Source: Aurelia coerulea (Eukaryota > Cnidaria > Scyphozoa > Semaeostomeae > Ulmaridae). From it: DNA of 64,000 bases. This document shows, in pieces, positions 57,735-64,000 of this stretch. The stretch is from contig CM076958.1 of the NCBI GenBank assembly GCA_039566865.1, positions 4,092,001 through 4,156,000 on the forward strand, given 5' to 3'. The notes under the pieces were generated by a model. It did no database searches. It was not told where the DNA came from and saw only the letters and a list, made by a program, of their open reading frames with translations. The first letter of the stretch is position 1; each line of letters opens with the position of its first letter. The position numbers and the translations under genes are program-made.

Positions 57735-60700
57735 CTACAAGCAGGAAACAAATAAAAAGGTTTTGTGCACTGGCGTCGTGGGAGCATAATTTCTGGTGGC
57801 GAAGAACTTTCCGACAAGGAGACATTCTCCGACAAAAATTAAGCGGGAATATAATGTATAGAAAGTGGCAAAATTTCTCAAATGTGGCCATATCAAGGTT
57901 CCACAATCCCGAATAATTTTGAGATGTGACAGTGGCGGATTTAGGGGGGGCAAGTGGGGGCAATTGCCCCCCCTTCACGATGAAAACTCAGCTTGGCGCC
58001 CCTCTTTTGGCGAGAAAAGCGCCCCTCTTCCTGACTCTAACGCATAATTTTTCAACTGTTTCGATTTAAATATGGGGGAAACATATAAATCAAGGCGTTA
58101 TTTAGCAGTAAATCAAAGAATTTTCTTTGAAAAGCGTCCAAAAAATTTTCGCGCGCCTTCGGCGCGCTCAATTTCTATTTATTTGGCGCCCACTTTGCAA
58201 GTTGCCCCCCCTTCAACTTCGGGCTGGATCCGCCCCTGGTTGAGATGTGATTCGCTTTAGAGGTGAGGCTAATGCTAGGGGTTTATGGAGGTGACCACGC
58301 CCCTTAGATTATTGGAAAACGCCCCTATTTGGAAGAATTTCCTATTTGCTTTTCCTAGGAAATTTAAAAAATAGGACTTCAAAATCATTTTAAAATAGAT
58401 CGTTTTCAAATTTTAGATAAAAACACGATAGCTTGATAGCCCAATAACATCCTCCAGCATAAAGAAGTATAAATCTTCATTTGTGTAAGGAAGTTTCACA
58501 GAAACAAAAATTAACTCGCGTCTTAGTAATCATTTCCATCGTCCTCAACAAAAATCACTTGTGGAAATTTCTGATGAGGAATCCCTTGAAAGCTTAGCAC
58601 GATCTATAAACGTATGACATTTTCTAAGTATGAAACAAGCAAAATAAACTGTAACTTCATCGTTTTTATGTACGCAGCAAAATAAGTACATAAAGGAGTG
58701 AGGTGGTGTAACGCACCCACTCAGTCAATCACTAACAAACCAAGAACGCTTTTCTTTGAACTACAAATGAATGTAAAGAATGCCCAAAAATGCAACTTGT
58801 TGCAAACTGCTGAATTATTGCTGACCTTTGAGGCATCGCAGAAGTTACTGGAACACAAATTTTGAATGAGTTAAGAATGCCAAGGATGCAATCAGTTGCC
58901 ACCTGCCGACGTATTGCTGCGACATCACATCACCGCAGTTACAAAAATGTTTTTTTTACACACCACCAAGCAAATAAACCATTTACAATAATTATTTTTG
59001 ATTTGTATCCAATTCGACCGCAGAAGCTAATCATTATGGATTTAACTGCAATTCATGTACAAACGGCCCGTTAATTATATTTCAATTTAGTCATCAAACT
59101 GTGTGTAAAATGTCAGAATTTTTGCGAAAAAAGTTCAACAATTTTTTGACCAAAAATATTTTGTCCGAGATTTGTATGTCCGAAACTTTTTGTGCCTAAT
59201 GTACCTACTTTTTCCAATAGTAAACACACTCTTCATCAGAAAACCCACATTTTTGGTGGGAAAGGTAGTTCTTTTTACGGATAAACAAATGAGACCTAAT
59301 TTTTTGCCAAAAAACTTACTTATTTATCAGTAAAAGCCAAGTTTTCTATTTGAAAAAGTGATGTTTTCTATGTACATTTCGCTTGCCATAAAGGAACAAA
59401 GAAAGGAAAATGGTTTCATTCAACTTTGAATTTTTCTGAAAAGAATGGAAAACTGACAAATTTTCTGACAATATGTTCACAGAGGGGCCATGGCCCCCTG
59501 GCCCTCCTGGCCACAATGCCATTGTTTTTGTGGGATATTGAGCTTGAAAATTGAGTCGAGTTACAGAACCACTTTTTGTGAACCAAAAAAAGAATTTTGC
59601 TTGCAAAGTACACCAAGAAAAATATACATTTTCTTACAGGCCATGATAAATCTTAGACAGGACCAATTTTGACAATTTTTTACTTGATCTTTAGCTACAG
59701 TTTCCTTTCTCGCGTTTTTTCGTCGTTCCAGCACCTTTGAGGGGACCATTATGGAATTAAGGTCATCTTGACCCAGGGTGGAATCCATGCAGCCTACGCC
59801 GGAGATCTCCGGCGTGGAGTCATGATAATCTATTGTTCTTCTGTGCTCTTCCATTGTTTTGGCAAAAATCTCAGGCGTGGACTTTGCATGGTTTCCACCA
59901 AGGATCTTGACCTTTGCTGTCCCTGCCACTGTGATTAGGGGTGTTTTTCTGAAGAGAAAATTTTCCATGGTGATATGGGGATCTAGAAATTGATTAGTTA
60001 CGTTCTCACGCAAAATTTGATTCCTGATTCAACTGATTTTGAACTTACTGGTTCAGTAATTATACTATATACTAGTCTACTCTTTGTTTAATATAGCTCA
60101 GTAACACTGATGCATTCTCCATGAAAATATTGGTACAATGTTAAAGGTGCGTCTGCTAAAAAGCGCAAGCAAACTAGCAAAATTTTGTTCTGAACAGCCC
60201 ACGTTTCAAAACGTGAGTGTTTAGAAAAAAGGCCCTCCCCTCCTCATCCATTATGGACATTTAGGCTGACAATGAAAATGATGTGTGGCCGAAAAAATCA
60301 ATTGCCATGGGCACCAAGCACTTGCATATTTCATCGTTTTTAACAAGGTGTTGTGGTGCAGTGGTGTAATCCACTGACTTTGCAGCCAGAACAGTCAGGC
60401 GGACAGGGTTCGATACCTGGTTTAGAGCCCCACCCCCAGGGCGGACATAGGTACGCATACAGGGGGGTCAGTCCGAGAAATTTTCAGGAAACCCAAAAAT
60501 ATCAGTTTAGCTTCATTAAAACCCAAAAATATCAGCTCATTTTATACCTTGACATCTATAAACGAACATAAAACATCCTGAAACAATGCAAAATGATGCC
60601 TACCCAGAAATATCATTTTGGATTGCCCAAAAATATCAAAAACATATTTCAGTTTAAGAACCCAGAAATATCATTTTGACAATATTTGATGCCCAAATAT

Positions 60701-60935
60701 ATCGGACTTACCTCCCCGTATGTGCATGTGCTGAGTGCCCCCTGGGGCCCCCCCACTTGAGCGTCATGACAAGACAAGGAAGGGGTCGCGGAGGTCGCGG
60801 ACTCGATGGATATGGATTAGGCCTATTCTACTTCTGCGATCCCAGCGCTTGGCGCTAAAAACCGCAACTTCACCTTCATTTCCCTAAAAGAACTTACCAA
60901 GATGTACCAACACTTCGCAACCCAAGCACCGGCAT
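57617..60935 (-). CDS. Small single-pass membrane protein, 51 aa, two exons
   Basis: Exon 1 (60935-60898, 38 nt) and exon 2 (57734-57617, 118 nt) join in phase 2 with donor GTAAGT and acceptor TCCTGCTTGTAG to exactly 52 codons including TGA. The protein opens MPVLGLRSVGTSWVLAVVGG. It has one hydrophobic segment (about 11-26) ending FILAKK, followed by DIDRRRVAKMKLQ and a charged tail. Short N-anchored proteins of this form (TM, then AK and D..RR) occur in mitochondrial and ER membranes, and some fungal and animal families of unknown function look similar. I cannot name it securely. ATTAAA about 80 nt past the stop could serve as a polyadenylation signal. The 3.2-kb intron holds several MITEs and a SINE-A copy beside exon 1. 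Confidence 0.6.
57930..58240. mobile_element. Non-autonomous hAT element with CAGTGGCGG end
   Basis: Left CAGTGGCGGATTTAGG, right CTGGATCCGCCCCTG, with G/C blocks inside. TGAGATGTGA occurs just before 57930 and again at 58241-58250. The left tip equals the first nine bases of the autonomous element at 36714. Confidence 0.75.
58251..59730. other. Intron of the small-protein gene, nothing coding recognised
   Basis: AT-rich intronic sequence. A GC block at 59484-59519 (GGGGCCATGGCCCCCTGG) is locally palindromic. Confidence 0.4.
59735..59955 (+). mobile_element. LINE 3' UTR fragment split by a MITE
   Basis: GGGGACCATTATGGAATTAA and TCCCTGCCACTGTGATTAGG match the LINE tail at 3780-3850. The MITE at 59774-59903 sits inside. 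Confidence 0.65.
59774..59903. repeat. Short MITE nested in LINE tail
   Basis: The ends GGGTGGAATCCATGC and GCATGGTTTCCACC are inverted. ATCTTGACC flanks both sides (9-bp duplication). It contains the exact palindrome ACGCCGGAGATCTCCGGCGT. Confidence 0.7.
60348..60885 (+). mobile_element. SINE family A copy split by a hAT-like MITE
   Basis: Head with GTGGTGCAGTGGTGTAATCC and B box GGGTTCGATACC at 60352-60420. Body CTGCGATCCCAGCGCTTGGC at about 60834-60853. Foreign sequence at about 60438-60745 starts CAGGGCGGACATAGG and ends CCCCCTGG, and carries repeats of CCCAAAAATATCA. Confidence 0.75.
60898..60935 (-). CDS. Small membrane protein exon 1
   Basis: Twelve codons plus two bases, MPVLGLRSVGTS. 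The ATG at 60935-60933 is preceded in frame by a stop (TAA) nine bases upstream, which fixes it as the first ATG of this frame. Confidence 0.55.
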
Positions 60936-61180
60936 CTCCAGTTACTTGAGCAGTAATTTGTTTACTACTTTGAAACAAAACGAAGCACTGTCCCCAGAAT
61001 TTTAACATAAATGTTTTGAATTAGCCTCGTTGTCATAATCTCTATCATTTTGGATAAGCCTCGAGTCGATTCGATCTCCAAAGCGGGAAGTTTTGTTTTG
61101 TTTCCTTTTGACAGTTGTGATCTTGGCAGTTGTGCCGGAAGACGATCGCAAGTGACAACAAATGACTGAAAGTGGTTAAT
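60936..61180. promoter_or_regulatory. Possible bidirectional promoter and 5' UTRs
   Basis: The 245 bp between two divergent start codons are richer in CpG than the surroundings (CTCGAGTCGATTCGATC, GTGCCGGAAGACGATCGC). No TATA box was identified. Inference from layout only. Confidence 0.35.
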
Positions 61181-61266
61181 ATGAATCCATGGGAATACAG
61201 TATGCTTTGTGTTAAGTGCCAAAGTATCCAGCAAGCTCTAGCAGAAATTGCTGAGGTGGAACCAAG
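61181..61266 (+). CDS. Putative first exon of a plus-strand gene
   Basis: The ATG at 61181 opens MNPWEYSMLCVKCQSIQQAL, then AEIAEVEPR, up to a GTATGA donor after CCAAG. A CxxC pair is present. Without splicing the frame ends two codons later. No following exon was recognised before the window end, so either the intron is long or the call is wrong. Confidence 0.35.
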
Positions 61267-61269
61267 GTA

Positions 61270-62220
61270 TGAATGAGCGATCTTGCGTGGGCCTTTTAAA
61301 AATCCACAGTTTGGCGGTAAAATGGGGATTGATTGTAAGATACTTAACAATACCTAAAAACTGGAGAGGAAACCCCAGACACAGCTTTCTGTGTAACAGG
61401 GATGGGCCTTGCCACCACACAAAAGGGACAGCAAGACTCGAATAATTAATATTCACAACCAGGGAGCGTCCTTTTTTGACATAAGTGGGGAATGAAAGGG
61501 GATATGAACTTTTTTATAGGACCTATTTGATTTTTGATTTGATGTAAATTCACGTGGTTTTCATGCTGGTACTTCGTGAACAAAAGTAAAAGGCCATCTT
61601 CAATCCAAAATTTACATTTTGAAACTCATCACATTGCAGTTTTGAAGGGTACAGTAAATCCGCTTTATAAAATTGAAACTGAGCATTGATATTATTTGGT
61701 CTTTGAAATCCCATTGCAATTCGATCATCGATCAATTCAATAAATGACATTATTTAGGACCAAACATTGTCATCGTTTGGTTGGCAGCTCTAATGTTCGA
61801 TTTTGAATTAATATTTTCGTTTCATTGTGATAAGCCAAATATCTCCCATGCAGCTATTTAAATAACTGAATATTGGTAGAAAGTTGTACGAATAACTGTA
61901 TAAGAGAAGTTCGGATGCAAAAAAGACAAGATATTTAGCACACTATATATCTTGCCTTTTTTGCATCCAAACTTCTCTTATACAGTTAAATAACTGAATG
62001 TTCACTATTTGGTGGTATCAAACAAGCCCTCCAAAAATTGTGATGGGAAATGGCCCAACTGGTCCACACCCTTTACTGGTAGCAAGCATACAGAACACTT
62101 TTTGTTGCTCTACCCTTCCCTTGAAGTACTACATAGAGAGTAGGCCTCATTGAAAATATTCTGTGCCTGCAAGCAAACAGTTGTGAGAAATGTGCCTACA
62201 ATAAAAACCCTCTTAGTACA
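61270..62220. other. Region with one hairpin, no exon recognised
   Basis: A perfect-looking hairpin sits at about 61905-61985 (ATAAGAGAAGTTCGGATGCA against TGCATCCAAACTTCTCTTAT). Nothing else was identified. Confidence 0.45.
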
Positions 62221-62224
62221 ATTA

Positions 62225-62606
62225 AGACCCCGTTTACACTATGCCAGTACGAAATGAATACGGCATGAAACTGTGCCGTATTGGCCTCCCGTTTACACTA
62301 TGCCGGCATAGTTTTCACTTGAATACGGCACGAAATGAATACGGCATGCTAACTGGCTTCGTCGCTCTACCGGCATAGTGTAAACGGCGAATACAGCATC
62401 ATTTCATGTCGGATTCACATCAAGGCAATAATCTGGCAAATGAGAGCATGCGCCTTGACAAATCCTCGCTCTGCGCATGGTCAAAACCTATCGTATTCAT
62501 TTCGTGCTGGTATAGTGTAAACGGCGATTCCGTTTTGACAGAAAAACGAATATGGCACAGTTTCATGCCATATTCATTTCGTACCGGCATAGTGTAAACG
62601 GGGTCT
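62225..62606. repeat. MITE with AGACCCCGTTTACACTATG ends
   Basis: AGACCCCGTTTACACTATGCC is inverted at the right end, and the phrase GAATACGGCA is repeated inside in both orientations. Same tips as 26313-26812. Confidence 0.75.
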
Positions 62607-62607
62607 A

Positions 62608-63135
62608 CAGGCCTGGCCGTTTAAGGCGGGCGATCGCCCGCACCCGCCTCCACGCCCGCCTCGGGTTGGTGAGGTGAGCGATTCATCGCTCGCCTCAATG
62701 TCAGTTCGCACATGAACCGCCCGCCTCAATGTCATTCACTCATTCATGTATTCATCACCTCTTGAAGTAAAACTAAACTATTGATAGGAAATTAATCCTT
62801 ATAGTTTGACCTCAAAATAAACTTCATCACCTTTTAATCTCTCAGGAAGTCATCTCCTCCTGCAAAATCGTTAACTACTTCCAAGTCAAAACTTACTGTT
62901 CAAAACTTTGTTGGTGAAAGTGTGGTTGATTTGCGACTATATAAACTATGGCTTCATTTCTGTCGGAGAATCGCCTTCTCGTTTTGCAAAGTTAGCTGTT
63001 GTAAGGCCAATAGTGCATTCCTCGTTTATTCAACTACTTTTATTGAGGATTTTCGGGAGACTGAAAATCGCCCGCCTGACTTTACCGAGGAGAGCGATGT
63101 ATCGCTCGCCTGCTAAAATGCTCACGGCCAGGCCT
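62608..63135. mobile_element. Non-autonomous hAT-like element adjoining a MITE
   Basis: The ends CAGGCCTGGCCGT and ACGGCCAGGCCT are inverted. GGGTCTA flanks both sides (62601-62607 and 63136-63142), and it is made of the last bases of the neighbouring MITE. Inside, GGCGGGCGATCGCCCG and GAGCGAT(G/T)(T/C)ATCGCTCGCC form strong local hairpins. Confidence 0.75.
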
Positions 63136-63379
63136 GGGTCTAAGATGCCAGCAAATGATGTGTCACAATGTTTTGCACCTGTGAGCAGTGCTTGTGCGCT
63201 CACACAAATTAATGAGGTCTGCATAGAGATCTTCTCGCCAGAGTTTTTGTTTCATTATGACCATTATTTGCATACCAATCTCCCAAATGGAGGATCAGGC
63301 AAGCGCCAACAATCATTGTGTAAACTTCATGTTGATATTATTTGACATTCCATTTTAATATTATTTGACAATCCAAGTT

Positions 63380-63650
63380 AAGGTTCAGCTTCGCAGGAAG
63401 TCTGTTTCTCTGGAAGGAACGAAGGGGCTGGGAGGGAAGAGAGAAAGTGGAATAAAAGGAAGGAAAAGAAATAAAACGATGAAGGGAGGAATGAAGAAAT
63501 GAAAGGAAAAAGGCTGTAAAAAAGGATGGAAAGAAAAAGGATGGAAATAAAAAGTAGAGGAGGAAGGAAGGATGGAAGGAAGATTGGATGACAAAGAAAG
63601 CAAAAATTGAAAATATGAAGAGGGACTAAAGGAAGGAAAGAATAGAAGAA
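63380..63650. repeat. Purine-rich low-complexity tract
   Basis: Dense GGAA, GAAAGG and GGAAGGAAGG runs. Long open frames on the minus strand here (Phe/Leu/Pro/Ser-rich) are products of this composition. Confidence 0.75.
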
Positions 63651-64000
63651 AATCAATGTTTGGATTATACTCTTTTCATTTACAGTTTTGTGATCCAAGG
63701 AAGCTTTAAAAGTAATTTCATTTCCTAGTGGATTATCGACTACAATGAAATCTTGGACTACAGAAAATTGATAAAACAATGGAAGGAAGAATTCGCGGAA
63801 GAATTCTGGTCTGATGTTCCTTCGCAGGAAGGCAAATATTTTTTCCACCACTGTTCATGTTCTTTACAAGTCCAGGTGATGATTAAAGACATTCTCAAGT
63901 GTGAAAAAAGAAATTATTAATTAGTTAAGACACAAATATGTTTTATTCGAACCTTTTCAACCAACTTGGTTGATCATCTCAGTGAATCTAAACAATAATG

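Noticed and set aside
63378..63851. Minus-strand 157-codon frame rich in Phe, Leu, Pro and Ser
   Set aside because: Most of it is the translation of a GGAA-rich low-complexity tract. The non-repetitive start (MVEKIFAFLRRN) shows no recognised motif or splice support.

Overview
The window looks like a gene-poor, intron-rich, AT-rich stretch of an animal nuclear genome. The gene families (an ionotropic-glutamate-receptor-like channel with a potassium-type pore, an RGS22-like protein) and the density of fold-back MITEs, hAT elements, LINE 3' remnants and tRNA-derived SINEs suggest a non-vertebrate metazoan, most likely a cnidarian. That placement is inference. No bacterial operons, CRISPR arrays or rRNA genes were seen. 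Genes were found by joining exons whose GT/AG sites and reading phases agree, because contiguous ORFs are misleading here.

Layout. (1) 426-15631, minus: nine exons of an RGS22-like gene. Its 3' part runs off the left edge and its first exon is unresolved. (2) 19918-23293, minus: a four-exon gene for a 154-aa secreted precursor with an acidic middle and an Arg/Trp-rich C-terminus carrying one Cys pair. This is the layout of an antimicrobial-peptide or neuropeptide precursor. (3) 24-30.4 kb: no gene seen, but nested MITEs. (4) 30486-44271, minus: a complete nine-exon gene for a 498-aa receptor channel with ligand-binding lobe S1, TM1, a P-loop with the potassium-channel filter TVGYGD, TM2, lobe S2 and TM4. 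This is the most interesting gene. Its third intron holds a 4.1-kb hAT transposon with an apparently intact 769-aa two-exon transposase. (5) 44.3-57.6 kb: repeats, including a seven-copy tandem array and one orphan exon candidate. (6) 57617-60935, minus: a two-exon gene for a 51-aa single-pass membrane protein, head-to-head with a possible plus-strand first exon at 61181. (7) 61.3-64 kb: repeats.

The host genes show no obvious functional link beyond lying on the same strand. Introns and spacers are built largely from inverted-repeat elements, several nested in each other with recognisable target duplications. All family names come from reading the sequence; no database search was run.
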